From NCBI RefSeq assembly GCF_000010185.1, contig NC_010376.1, forward strand, positions 1,054,001 through 1,118,000: a stretch of 64,000 nt of DNA, given 5' to 3'. The position numbers and the translations under genes are program-made. Position 1 is the stretch's first letter; the number at the start of each line of letters is the position of its first letter. Source of the stretch: Finegoldia magna ATCC 29328 (lineage in GTDB: Bacteria; Bacillota; Clostridia; Tissierellales; Peptoniphilaceae). A model generated the notes under the pieces. It was not told where the DNA came from and ran no database searches. It was given only the letters and a program-made list of their open reading frames with translations. Positions 1-8,720 of the stretch are shown here, in pieces.

Positions 1-1076
1 TTAAGATTGTTGTCTTTCAGATATATTCTTGCTTTGGAAAATCGTCTTAGGTCTGCACCTATCTTTTTGTTGCTTGCATAGGGATTTAACTTTCTTGCTT
101 TTTCTCCCTGTAAGTCATAATAAATACTGATGTACTCATAGAGATTAAAGAGTTCCGCCTTGTTCTCATATTCTTCTTTTTTCTCCTGTTTGTATTCATC
201 ATATTTTACTTGCAGACTTCCAAGTAACGAGCCTATCCAAGATGTAAGTTTGGATAGCTCCTCTTTTAATTTTCTAAATTCTAAATTCAAGGCGATGATT
301 TTTCTGTTTTGGTTTCCTCTCTCTGTCTGTATGCCTTTTTTCTCCATCTGATAACTGCTTGTGCCTAAATGAATTTGCGGGAGTTCTTCTCTGCCTTGTT
401 CTTTAAAGGTGCGTGGATCTATCCTTTTATTTATGTTGTTTCTTGCCAAGTATTCGTTTGCTTTCTTTGAAAAGTTTTCTCTCCACTCTTTTGCTTTGTC
501 AGGTTCATTCCAATCGTTCAAATTTACTTTTCTTGATTTATAGTTTCCGCTTTTCAGTTTTATCTTTTCTCCGTTTTCATCAAGGATATATTCTTTTCTG
601 CATTTCGGTTTCCAATTCCCTTTTTCGTCTATTTCTCTAAGGGTAAGTAGGATATGGGCGTGTGGTTGTTCTTCATGATCGCTTGCCATAGGATTATGAA
701 TATTACAGTCTGCTATCATACCTTTAGAAGTAAAGTTTTCTTCTATAAATTCGCTGATTAATTTTATTCTGTCCTGTTCATTTAATTCTCTTGGAAGTGT
801 AAAGAGCAGATTTCTTGCAAGTTGTGAATTTTTACTTTTCTCTATTTTTTCAACACTATTCCATAGGTATTCTCTGTTTGAAAACTCTTTCGGGATATGT
901 TCCGGCAGAAATATTTTTGAGAATACAAGGTCTTCTTTTTTAGAATAGTCATGTGTTTTTCCATAGTATTCATCTTGTAATTTATCTCTTGCATTGTATG
1001 CAGCTTTTGCAATCACGCTATGCCCTTTTGACCTTGCCACAATATCTACATGGGTATGCAAACTTTTGATTTCCAT
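1..1076 (-). CDS. MobA/MobL family relaxase, 3' end cut by window edge
   Basis: DNA relaxase that nicks oriT and starts conjugative mobilization. The frame is open from ATG at 1076 down to base 1 (about 358 codons) with no stop, so the C-terminus is outside. The N-terminus MEIKSLHTHVDIVARSKGHS and a His-rich stretch ending HAHILLT (the metal-binding HxH relaxase motif) are typical of MOBQ-type MobA/MobL proteins. The distal part is Lys/Glu-rich and probably helical. AAAGGAGG sits just upstream of the ATG, and a 314-base gap with an oriT-like inverted repeat precedes the gene, as expected for a relaxase next to its target. Confidence 0.88.
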   Translation of the reverse strand, partial: MEIKSLHTHVDIVARSKGHSVIAKAAYNARDKLQDEYYGKTHDYSKKEDLVFSKIFLPEHIPKEFSNREYLWNSVEKIEKSKNSQLARNLLFTLPRELNEQDRIKLISEFIEENFTSKGMIADCNIHNPMASDHEEQPHAHILLTLREIDEKGNWKPKCRKEYILDENGEKIKLKSGNYKSRKVNLNDWNEPDKAKEWRENFSKKANEYLARNNINKRIDPRTFKEQGREELPQIHLGTSSYQMEKKGIQTERGNQNRKIIALNLEFRKLKEELSKLTSWIGSLLGSLQVKYDEYKQEKKEEYENKAELFNLYEYISIYYDLQGEKARKLNPYASNKKIGADLRRFSKARIYLKDNNL

Positions 1077-1136
1077 TGTCTTTTCCTCCTTTATCTGTTT
1101 TCAATTTTGGGATTTTACTACCCTAATGTTCAGGTC

Positions 1137-1191
1137 GTATCTTCGCTCCCTTTTTCAAAGGGCGCAAAGATACACCGTTTGACTACGGTGC
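1137..1191. other. Candidate oriT (inverted repeat plus hairpin)
   Basis: Two 14-base arms (1137-1150 and 1160-1173) match as an inverted repeat at 12 of 14 positions. The minus strand reads TTTGCGCCCTTT inside one arm, resembling the GCGCCCT nick region of IncQ-type (MOBQ) origins. A second hairpin, CACCG/CGGTG (about 1173-1191), follows. The place, directly upstream of the MobA/MobL relaxase, fits an origin of transfer. The nick position is inferred only. The rest of the 1077-1390 gap holds a GGGGG/CCCCC hairpin near 1261-1279 and no convincing gene. Confidence 0.5.
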
Positions 1192-1390
1192 TTTGCGTTC
1201 CTGCGGAAAGCTTATAGCTCCGCTAAGGAAACGAAAACGCTAAAGCATTTTTATTTGTTCAAGGGGGCTACTCCCCCTTAGACCCCTGTGAACTTTGTTT
1301 TTTGTAGATTTTTCAAATCCACAAAAAAGCAAAGTGTTAAAATGTTCTCACTTTGCTCCATCTCAGTTTCTAATACATTTTCTGTTTTCC

Positions 1391-1765
1391 TTATTCTTCC
1401 TCTGTCAGTTCTTCAAAATCATCATTTGCATTTTCCTCTTTAAGATTTGGATTTTCTTCTAAAGAGATTTCTTTTTCTTTTAAATGAATTTCTGTAAATT
1501 CTTTTAGCTTTTCTCTATTTCGATTATCGGAAAGTACATAATCTAAAAAGGCATAGATTAAATCATTGTCGGTACTTTCTTCTGCTCCGGTTATCTGTTT
1601 TTCAAATTTCTCAAACACGCCTCCTTTTTCTACTTTTCGTTTCGTGTCCGCCTTTCTTTTTAGCTGTGATTTCTTTTGTCTTAGTTGCTTAATTTTGTTT
1701 TCTACCTGTTCTTTTTTCTTAGTTTCTTTTTCCAACTGGCTCATTACATTTTCTAACTCTTTCAT
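1391..1765 (-). CDS. DUF3847 family protein of mobile elements
   Basis: Small charged protein of 124 residues. The first ~55 residues are Lys/Glu/Gln-rich and should form a coiled coil. A compact segment (about 60-100) around an IYAFLDYVLSDNRNREKL-like stretch is what I recognise from DUF3847 proteins, and the tail is acidic. Members commonly sit next to MobA/MobL relaxases and may be accessory mobilization proteins, although no activity is established that I know of. It lies upstream of the relaxase on the same strand and downstream of a sigma-like factor. Confidence 0.7.
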   Translation of the reverse strand: MKELENVMSQLEKETKKKEQVENKIKQLRQKKSQLKRKADTKRKVEKGGVFEKFEKQITGAEESTDNDLIYAFLDYVLSDNRNREKLKEFTEIHLKEKEISLEENPNLKEENANDDFEELTEEE

Positions 1766-1851
1766 TTTTCATTCCTCCATTTCAATATTGTTGTGTTCCA
1801 AACAAAGAAAGGCTAAGCACCTTTCTTTGATACTTAACCTTTCATCATTTT

Positions 1852-2268
1852 TTAGATTTTATCTTCTAAAATCTTTCTTAGTTTTTCTAAAATTTGATCC
1901 CTCCTTTGTCCGATTGCCTGATGTGTAACTTTCTCTTTTCTGCTGATTGACCTAAGACTTTCTTCTCTGTAGAAAATGGCTTCCATTAACTCTCTTTCTT
2001 CTTTTGTCAGTGTAGCTAATGCCTTATGCAGTTCTTCAATTTGCATTTTGACTTCTACAATTTTTTCTAAGTCTATTTTTTCATCTATGATGTTATCTAC
2101 AAAGTGTCCATCATGATCTAATGATGAAAATGGAATAACTCCATACTTGCAATCCTTTTTCTGAAGATATTTTTCATGCTCTGTTATCTTCCAATAGGCT
2201 TTGTAGACTTCTTCACTTATGGGTATAGCTTCCCCTTTGACATAAAGGTAATATTCCTTATTAGGCAT
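1852..2268 (-). CDS. Small sigma-70-like (region 4) factor of mobile elements
   Basis: A 138-residue protein beginning MPNKEYYLYVKG with an AAAAGGAGG ribosome site. Residues about 80-135 form a helix-turn-helix like sigma region 4 (leucine-rich helix, LTKEERELMEAIF, then SLRSISRKEKVTHQAIGQR). The N-terminal half has no recognisable sigma region 2, so it may be an accessory activator rather than a full sigma factor. Such proteins are frequent beside DUF3847 and relaxase genes. It probably regulates the mobilization genes downstream, which is an inference from position. Confidence 0.72.
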   Translation of the reverse strand: MPNKEYYLYVKGEAIPISEEVYKAYWKITEHEKYLQKKDCKYGVIPFSSLDHDGHFVDNIIDEKIDLEKIVEVKMQIEELHKALATLTKEERELMEAIFYREESLRSISRKEKVTHQAIGQRRDQILEKLRKILEDKI

Positions 2269-2313
2269 TGTGTTATCCTCCTTTTTAAGTTCTCTGTTTT
2301 GCTTTTTGAGAAT

Positions 2314-2352
2314 AAAAAAGGAGGACTTCTACACTTTGACGTAAAAAGTCCT
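2314..2352 (-). terminator. Intrinsic terminator after the feo operon
   Basis: On the minus strand AGGACTT (2346-2352) pairs with AAGTCCT (2322-2328), followed by six T (2314-2319). It lies between the end of the feoC-like gene and the sigma-like gene, so it can end the iron operon or attenuate read-through into the mobilization genes. The rest of the 2269-2554 gap shows no gene. Confidence 0.65.
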
Positions 2353-2554
2353 CTCGGCTTAAAAACTAATATTTTATATGATTTTCTATTTTGTTGTTTC
2401 TGGTAAAGTGTTATTGCTACGTGTAAGCAATTCCAAGCATAAAAAATGATAAATATATCTTATGTGAATAACAAAATTTAGTGTTTTCATTATTTATCCC
2501 CCCATTGCTTAGCTACATTTTAACCTCCATTCTTTGATTCTGTACTTAACCAAA

Positions 2555-2788
2555 CTACTCTTTTACAATCCAAATATCATCTTGATTAACAACACAATTC
2601 GAGCATCCCGAACATTGACTTTGGCATTTACTTGTTGCAGACCTTTTAGTTTTTACCAAATATCCATTATTTTCGAGATATTCAATTTTCATTTTTACAC
2701 TATCTAAATCCTCACCTGTCAGTTCAGCAAGTTCTTGCAAAGTGCAAGTCTTTTTCTTTTTCAATACTTCTAATAGTTGTATAAGCAT
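2555..2788 (-). CDS. feoC: FeoC-like winged-helix protein with four clustered Cys
   Basis: Small last gene of the feo operon. It would be 77 residues from the ATG at 2788, chosen because AAGGTG lies 7-9 bases upstream; an in-frame GTG at 2797 is less well placed. Residues about 1-50 are a winged helix (LQELAELTGEDLDSVKMKI recognition region). The C-terminal part carries C-x3-C-x2-C-x2-C, the pattern expected to bind an Fe-S cluster or metal in FeoC proteins. The likely role is sensing or modulating FeoB. It overlaps closely with the feoB stop, so translation is probably coupled. Confidence 0.8.
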   Translation of the reverse strand: MLIQLLEVLKKKKTCTLQELAELTGEDLDSVKMKIEYLENNGYLVKTKRSATSKCQSQCSGCSNCVVNQDDIWIVKE

Positions 2789-2800
2789 ACTTATCACACC

Positions 2801-4822
2801 TTAAAAAATCAGTTGTCCAATATGATATGCAACACAAGATATAATTAGAGCCGATAATATATAATACAGTGCTATTTTTATCGTCCATTTTTTTGAATGT
2901 GTTTCTTGTGCGGTAGCTGCAAGAGCCATCAAACAAGGCATATTGAAGAAAAAGGCAAAAGTAAATGCTAAGGCTTCCGGCTTTGAAATCATTGTCAACA
3001 TATTATTGCTTAGAATAGCGGTATCTACTGTCCCTTTAACCTCAACTGCATGCCATATTCCTGAAGAAGTAAATAATGATGCCATTACTCCTAATGCCGA
3101 TTCTTTTCCCATTGCAGAAGCAACAAAAGCCATAAATAATTGCCATGGTAACCCAAACAATTTTGTTACAGGCTCTATAAATGTTCCTACTTTATAAATA
3201 AGGCTGTTAGCTATATTTCCATCAGGCGTATAGGCAAGAATCCAAAATATAACAGAAATAAGGATAATGATACTCAATGCCCTTTTCAGTACATTTCCCA
3301 TCCTATTCATTACAGAAGAAAGTAAATTTTTCCAATGTGGCTTGTGATATGGTGGAAGTTCCATAATCATTCCAAAATGTTCACTTCCCTCATAAAGCGA
3401 TTTTCTGAAAATCCTATATGTGATTAGTAAATGTAGAAAAGCAACTGCAAATAGGCTTAATATCACAAATACTGCCTGTTTTCCGAAGAATGTTCCTGTA
3501 ACAAGCCCGACTACTCCCCATGTTGACCCGCAAGGGACTACCCAAGATAATGCAATTGTCATAACCCTCTGTCCCCATGAATCAATTACTCTCGTTCCTG
3601 TGATTCCACCTATATTACAGCCGAAACTTAACAAGAACGGCATAATTGCTTTTCCTTGCAATCCTAATTTCGACATAGTGTTGTCAAAGACATAGGAAAC
3701 TCTTGCCATATATCCTACATCTTCCAAGAATCCAAATACTAAGCTAATTCCCAATACATAACTTGCCATTTGCAATGCAAAAGTAATTGCAGTCATTACG
3801 GCTCCACACAAAAGTGAAATCAGCCAATTTGATACTCCAATGGCGACAAGCCCCTTTGCCAACAATGTTGATATTTTAGGTATAACAAACCCAAATAACC
3901 CCATTAGCGGAAATCCGATGAGCATAGAAGCAACTAATCCTAAAATGATAACTCCGATAGCCATAGGTTTTCCGAAAGCTTTACTTGTGGCTATACGATC
4001 AAATTTGCTTCTCTTAAATACTCTCTTTTTCTGAATAACATTTGCATTGATAAGTTTATCTATCCATTCAAATTTACAATTACCGGTTATTAAATTGCCA
4101 TTTTTTATGCTTTTTAATACGTTCTCTATTTCTTCAAATTCGACTTTTTCAACATTATCTTTTACTAACGCAATTACTTTTGCATCCTGATCTAATAATT
4201 TTCCGATAATCCACGACTTTGAAAATACACCTATACCTTTATCAGGGATATGTTTTTTTAATAGCTTATAGTTATCTCCAACAATATTTTCATATGCCCT
4301 TTCTAAATTTTCGTCAGATAAAATTTTTCCTCTATCTGAATGCTCCAGAAAAGCATAAAACTCTTTGTATTCCTTTTTATCTGCCGCAACGATAGGAATG
4401 ACAGGTATATTCAAGGATTTTTGTAACCCCTTTATATTTATATTTTTCCCTTGACTTGTAGCAACATCCATCATGTTCATGATTAAGACAACCGGAATAT
4501 TTATTCCAATGTAGTCAGAGAGCATAAATAGACTTCGATTTAATTGTGAAGCATCTGCCATAATAGCAATTAGGTCTGAGTTCCCGGTTTCTATATATTC
4601 TCTTGTTATAACTTCTTCCTCTGAATTTGCTGATAATCCGTAAGTTCCTGGTAAATCCACAATCGTATAATTGGTATCTTTATACGAAAATTCGCCTTCT
4701 TTTTTCTCAACGGTTTTACCCGGCCAATTTCCAACATGTTGATTTGAGCCTGTCAACCCATTAAACAAAGTCGATTTTCCGGAATTAGGCTGCCCCAGCA
4801 AAGCAATCGTTATTTTCTTCAT
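2801..4822 (-). CDS. feoB: Ferrous iron transport protein B
   Basis: G-protein-coupled Fe2+ importer of the cytoplasmic membrane, 673 residues, normal for a short FeoB. The N-terminal GTPase shows G1 GQPNSGKST (residues 10-18), G3 DLPG and G4 NMMD. The membrane domain starts near residue 285 and contains the two gate-like Cys-containing segments (SFGCNIGGITGTR and the FNMPCLMALAAT region) and SWVVPCGSTWG, with the usual run of hydrophobic helices. It sits 3 bases after feoA and is followed by the feoC-like gene. On this element it is cargo, probably additional to a chromosomal copy outside the window. Confidence 0.96.
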   Translation of the reverse strand: MKKITIALLGQPNSGKSTLFNGLTGSNQHVGNWPGKTVEKKEGEFSYKDTNYTIVDLPGTYGLSANSEEEVITREYIETGNSDLIAIMADASQLNRSLFMLSDYIGINIPVVLIMNMMDVATSQGKNINIKGLQKSLNIPVIPIVAADKKEYKEFYAFLEHSDRGKILSDENLERAYENIVGDNYKLLKKHIPDKGIGVFSKSWIIGKLLDQDAKVIALVKDNVEKVEFEEIENVLKSIKNGNLITGNCKFEWIDKLINANVIQKKRVFKRSKFDRIATSKAFGKPMAIGVIILGLVASMLIGFPLMGLFGFVIPKISTLLAKGLVAIGVSNWLISLLCGAVMTAITFALQMASYVLGISLVFGFLEDVGYMARVSYVFDNTMSKLGLQGKAIMPFLLSFGCNIGGITGTRVIDSWGQRVMTIALSWVVPCGSTWGVVGLVTGTFFGKQAVFVILSLFAVAFLHLLITYRIFRKSLYEGSEHFGMIMELPPYHKPHWKNLLSSVMNRMGNVLKRALSIIILISVIFWILAYTPDGNIANSLIYKVGTFIEPVTKLFGLPWQLFMAFVASAMGKESALGVMASLFTSSGIWHAVEVKGTVDTAILSNNMLTMISKPEALAFTFAFFFNMPCLMALAATAQETHSKKWTIKIALYYILSALIISCVAYHIGQLIF

Positions 4823-4825
4823 ATC

Positions 4826-5050
4826 TCAAAGTACCTCCATCATTATTTTCTCTGCCTCTATCTTATTGACAGCTATCATCGTATCTCTACAATAAATGAG
4901 AATAGGTTGCTTTTTATAATTCTGGATAACTTCAACATAGCTTCCGACAGTTATTCCGATAGATATTATTCTGCTTTGAAAATGTGTATCACCAATAATT
5001 TCAACAACTTTACCTTTTGTCTTTTCTTTCAAAGTACTAAGCCTCTCCAT
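4826..5050 (-). CDS. feoA: FeoA family protein (SH3-like)
   Basis: A 74-residue protein matching the size and beta-rich pattern of FeoA, the small cytosolic SH3-fold partner of FeoB. Recognisable elements are the GKVVEIIGD opening strand, ISIGITVGSYVEVI in the middle and the final IAVNKIEAEKIMM. The start codon at 5050 overlaps the end of the upstream ABC transporter gene by 14 bases and has GGAGA upstream, showing that feo genes and ABC genes form one transcription unit. Confidence 0.9.
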   Translation of the reverse strand: MERLSTLKEKTKGKVVEIIGDTHFQSRIISIGITVGSYVEVIQNYKKQPILIYCRDTMIAVNKIEAEKIMMEVL

Positions 5051-6785
5051 AACTATTCTCCTTTATCATCCACTTTTTCGCTCTTTCCTGTGTATTTACC
5101 ATTTCATAGTAATGTCCTTTTTTTCCATAAAGTTCATTATGATTTCCTTGTTCTTCAATTCTTCCGTTATTTATCAAAATAATTTGATTAGCGTTTTTAA
5201 TGGTATTCAATCTGTGAGCAATAACAAAAACTGTCTTTCCTTGCATTAAATGCTCCAAAGCATTATTGATTTTAGCTTCATTATCAGGATCAAGAGAAGC
5301 TGTAGATTCATCCAACAAAAGAATTGGTGCATCCTTCAGAATCGCTCTTGCAATAGCAATCCTTTGTCGTTCACCGCCGGATAATGTACTTCCTCCATCT
5401 TTTATTTCCGTTTCATATCCATCCTTCATTTTCAAAATAAATTCATGGCAACAAGCTAATTTTGCAGCTTGATAAACTTCTTCCTTTGTTGCATTAGGTT
5501 TTCCAACCCTGATATTGTTATAAACAGTATCGGTTAACAGTACATTATCTTGAAAAACCTGACTAACATATTTAAGCAACACATCAGGTTTTATGGATTT
5601 TATATTTTTTCCACCAATTATAATTTCTCCACTATTTACATCCCAAAATCTTGCAATCAAATTAGCGATTGTAGTTTTTCCTCCACCGGAAGGACCAATT
5701 AAAGCTGTAGAAGTTCCTTCTTTTGCTTCAAAAGAAATATTGTTCAGAATCGTTTTATTTCTATCATAAGAAAAATTTACATTCTTAAATTGAATATCAA
5801 AATTTTCTAATTCAACTTCATTTTCAGAATAAGGCAATGGCTTCGTTTCATAAGCTTTCTCAAGATTACTTGCAGCTAATTTCAAATCTTTCAATAGTCC
5901 ATAGGAATGTTGAAAGGCAATAAGAAGTGCAGATAATGCTAAACTCATAAGCATAAAAGCCACAAACTGTTCAGTTCTAACACTACCATTTATAAGCAAA
6001 TATCCTCCTATAAGAAGAACTATCGGAAGCAAAAAGTTAACTGTGATAAAGTACATACTTGTAGGTAACGCCATTTTCTTTTCTGCGTTTACGCTTGTCT
6101 TTCTAACATTTTCAAGTGTATTTATCATTCTTTCAAAATGTTCACTTGTCATATTAGCTGACTTAAACGCTTTCATACCTTGAATGTACTCTAAAATAAT
6201 AGAAATCATCTTAGAATTTAAATTTCTTTTTCTTGCCCCGTATTTTTCTATCAATTTGTTGCCCCATATCAACATAGGATATGCGATAAGCAATACTAAA
6301 CACTCTAATAATGCGAGCTTCCAATCGATAAAAAATGTGCCTAATAAAATCAATATTGCTGTAACTGCCGTTTTAATAACCGATGGTAAAGTGTGCGTTA
6401 TGATCAGTTCAAAACTACTCAAATCCTTTGTAAGAGTTGATAATAGATAACCACTACTATTTTTTTGGAAATGACCAAGGCTCAAACTCCTATAATGATT
6501 TGCTAAATCCAAACGCATATCTCCACACATTTCAGCTCCTCTTGAAAAGCTCAAATAGTATGCATGCCTATAAATCAGTATCCTTGCAATCATACTGATG
6601 AAACATATTACCGTATATTCTATGATTAAGGTTTTAGTTAATGTATTTTGCAATATACTAACTACGGTAAAATAGAGCATTAAATACAAAACAATGCTTC
6701 CTATCGAATCAATAACCATTAGAAAAATCGGTAAATACAATTTTTCTTTTTTATCTTTCAGAAGTGTTCTAATAATCTTAAGCAT
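5037..6785 (-). CDS. ABC transporter half-molecule, permease-ATPase, second of pair
   Basis: Type IV (exporter-fold) half-transporter of about 582 residues. There are six membrane helices in residues 1-310, then an ATPase domain with Walker A GPSGGGKTT, Q-loop VSQVFQDNV, signature LSGGERQR, Walker B ILLLDEST and the H-loop IAHRL. The ATG at 6785 is preferred over a GTG at 6791 because of its spacing from GGAGAGGGGG. It overlaps the preceding half-transporter gene by 8 bases, so the two likely form a heterodimer. With feoABC downstream and an AraC regulator divergent, the arrangement resembles YbtP/YbtQ-type siderophore importers. The substrate is inferred. Confidence 0.87.
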   Translation of the reverse strand: MLKIIRTLLKDKKEKLYLPIFLMVIDSIGSIVLYLMLYFTVVSILQNTLTKTLIIEYTVICFISMIARILIYRHAYYLSFSRGAEMCGDMRLDLANHYRSLSLGHFQKNSSGYLLSTLTKDLSSFELIITHTLPSVIKTAVTAILILLGTFFIDWKLALLECLVLLIAYPMLIWGNKLIEKYGARKRNLNSKMISIILEYIQGMKAFKSANMTSEHFERMINTLENVRKTSVNAEKKMALPTSMYFITVNFLLPIVLLIGGYLLINGSVRTEQFVAFMLMSLALSALLIAFQHSYGLLKDLKLAASNLEKAYETKPLPYSENEVELENFDIQFKNVNFSYDRNKTILNNISFEAKEGTSTALIGPSGGGKTTIANLIARFWDVNSGEIIIGGKNIKSIKPDVLLKYVSQVFQDNVLLTDTVYNNIRVGKPNATKEEVYQAAKLACCHEFILKMKDGYETEIKDGGSTLSGGERQRIAIARAILKDAPILLLDESTASLDPDNEAKINNALEHLMQGKTVFVIAHRLNTIKNANQIILINNGRIEEQGNHNELYGKKGHYYEMVNTQERAKKWMIKENSYGEA

Positions 6786-8544
6786 TTGCACTTACCCCCT
6801 CTCCAAAGTAATCTTTTGTGTATGTGTTCCACATACTTTCATAGACCCCTTTTCTTTCTAAAAGAGTTTTATGTGTTCCAACCTCTACGACTTCCCCTTC
6901 ATCAAATACAACAATTTGATCTGCATTCTTAATAGTATGCAAACGATGAGCAATCATAATGATTGTTTTATTTTTCAACAAGTTTTGAAGTGCTAACTGT
7001 ATCTGGTACTCATTTTCTATATCTGAATAGGAAGTTGCTTCATCAAAAATAATAATTGGAGAATCTTTGAGTATTGCCCTAGCGATTGAGATTCTTTGTT
7101 GCTGTCCACCTGACAATTTCACCCCTTGATCCCCGATTCTTGTCTGATATCCATTCGGTAAACTCATAATAAAGTCATGAATTTGTGCTGCTTTTGCAGC
7201 CTCAATAATCTTATTTTCATCTGCATCTGTTCCCATACGAATATTCTCATAGAGAGTGTCCTCCAAAAGAAATACATCTTGAAAAACAAATGATGTAATG
7301 TCCATCAAATTATCTATTTTTAATTCATTGATCGGTATGTCGTTAATTTTAATTGCTCCACTTGTTACATCCCAGTACCTCCCAATCAATTGTGCAGCAG
7401 TTGTCTTGCCTGCACCGGAAGGTCCCACAAAAGCATTTATTGTATTCGGTTTTAAGGATAAATTTATATGTTGTAATGCTTTATTTTTTGTTTCTTCATC
7501 GTCATAACTGAAAGTAACGTCTTTAAAATCTATTTTCATACACTCATTCTTGTTTATGATTTTTGTTCCGTCTTTCAATTCATCCATATCCATTATTTTT
7601 TTTATGTTATCCAATCCGCTTCCAAGCTCCATAGATTGCATAAAGATTGTTACCATATTTAAGAACGAAACAAAAAAGCACATTGTAAGCATAATAAATA
7701 GCAAATAGGATGTTGCTGATAAAGAATTTCTCAAAAAGAAATATCCTCCGAACGGCAATGTAAATAAGATTGCTGAATCCAAAACCACTAAAGTTATTGA
7801 TAAAGGATAGCAAGAGCTCATACACATCTTTTTCCAACAAGTAATATACGCATTCAATGAGCTTCTATATTGTTCAAATTTTTCTGCTGTTAAATGATAC
7901 ATTTTTATTACAGGCATAGCCTTTATAAATTCGTTTGCCGAAGCATTTAAATCAGCAATATCTTCGGATAGCTCCGTTGACATATCCGGATAATTTTTCA
8001 TTAGCATCATAGGAATTCCTAATCCCAAAATCATAGGAATAAGCATAACAAGTGCCATCATCCAATTTAATTTCAACATGAAAATGAACATAATAACCGG
8101 AACAACTGCTGCCTGAGCTAATTCCAAAGTGCTATGAGCCAAAAAATTTTCAACTCTATCTACATCATCAAACAACAATGTTTTAATTTCTCCGGGGGCA
8201 TGCTCTTGGAAGAATCCCAAATTAAATTTTGAAATATGATTTACAACTTTCAGCTTAATTCTGTGTATTGTGTTAAAAGCTGCTGTATGAGATAAAATGC
8301 CCGCAAAGGACATTAGTATTGCTTGCAAAACAGCACTTATAATTCCTATACCTGCCCACATTAAAATTTCTGTATACAAAATATTTTTCTGAAATATCAT
8401 TAGTAATATCTTGTAAACTACAAAATAAGGAACTAATGATAAAGTCGCAGAAATGACAGATAAAAACATTCCTAAATGTAGCTTTTTTCTCTCATCTTTT
8501 GCTAATTGAAACACATAAGATATTCCTGTCTTCTTTTTTTTCAT
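6778..8544 (-). CDS. ABC transporter half-molecule, permease-ATPase, first of pair
   Basis: First gene of the iron operon, 588 residues, with AAAGGAG before its ATG. The N-terminal transmembrane domain (about 20-315) is followed by an ATPase with Walker A GPSGAGKTT, signature LSGGQQQR, Walker B IIIFDEAT and H-loop IAHRL. It probably pairs with the next gene as a heterodimer. Exporter-fold importers of this kind (YbtPQ, IrtAB) take up ferric siderophores, and drug exporters share the same architecture, so direction cannot be read from sequence. Linkage to feoA/B/C favours iron. Confidence 0.86.
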   Translation of the reverse strand: MKKKKTGISYVFQLAKDERKKLHLGMFLSVISATLSLVPYFVVYKILLMIFQKNILYTEILMWAGIGIISAVLQAILMSFAGILSHTAAFNTIHRIKLKVVNHISKFNLGFFQEHAPGEIKTLLFDDVDRVENFLAHSTLELAQAAVVPVIMFIFMLKLNWMMALVMLIPMILGLGIPMMLMKNYPDMSTELSEDIADLNASANEFIKAMPVIKMYHLTAEKFEQYRSSLNAYITCWKKMCMSSCYPLSITLVVLDSAILFTLPFGGYFFLRNSLSATSYLLFIMLTMCFFVSFLNMVTIFMQSMELGSGLDNIKKIMDMDELKDGTKIINKNECMKIDFKDVTFSYDDEETKNKALQHINLSLKPNTINAFVGPSGAGKTTAAQLIGRYWDVTSGAIKINDIPINELKIDNLMDITSFVFQDVFLLEDTLYENIRMGTDADENKIIEAAKAAQIHDFIMSLPNGYQTRIGDQGVKLSGGQQQRISIARAILKDSPIIIFDEATSYSDIENEYQIQLALQNLLKNKTIIMIAHRLHTIKNADQIVVFDEGEVVEVGTHKTLLERKGVYESMWNTYTKDYFGEGVSANA

Positions 8545-8570
8545 TAGTTATTCCATCTCCTTTCATAATT

Positions 8571-8586
8571 GTTAGCCGTATCTAAC
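8571..8586. promoter_or_regulatory. Inverted repeat, candidate iron-repressor operator
   Basis: GTTAG (8571-8575) and CTAAC (8582-8586) are spaced by six bases and lie just downstream of the promoter for the ABC-feo operon. TTAG...CTAA half-sites recall DtxR/IdeR-type boxes. The binder is not known from the sequence. Confidence 0.4.
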
Positions 8587-8597
8587 TAACTACATTC

Positions 8598-8625
8598 ATT
8601 ATAAAGCTAATTTTTTATAACTCAA
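8598..8625 (-). promoter_or_regulatory. Promoter of the ABC-feo operon
   Basis: On the minus strand TTGAGT (8620-8625) and TATAAT (8598-8603) are separated by 16 bases. This is a good housekeeping promoter about 54 bases before the first ABC gene. Confidence 0.7.
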
Positions 8626-8691
8626 AATCTAACTATGAATTTTGATATTCCTTGTATCCCTTTATTTATAAGCTTTTTATCAGTATTTCTA

Positions 8692-8720
8692 TTTACATTT
8701 TTATAAATTTGTGATATAAT
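8692..8720 (+). promoter_or_regulatory. Promoter of the AraC-type regulator gene
   Basis: TTTACA (8692-8697) and TATAAT (8715-8720) are separated by exactly 17 bases, about 40 bases before the regulator's start codon. The -10 box overlaps the first copy of a direct repeat (8703-8717). Confidence 0.75.

Noticed and set aside
1566-1928. Plus-strand open frame opposite the DUF3847 and sigma-like genes
   Set aside because: Phe/Ser-rich translation typical of the complement of Lys/Glu-rich coding sequence; no ribosome site and no domain.
2724-2936. Minus-strand open frame overlapping the feoB 3' end
   Set aside because: Lies in another frame of feoB/feoC, which are convincing; no homology seen.
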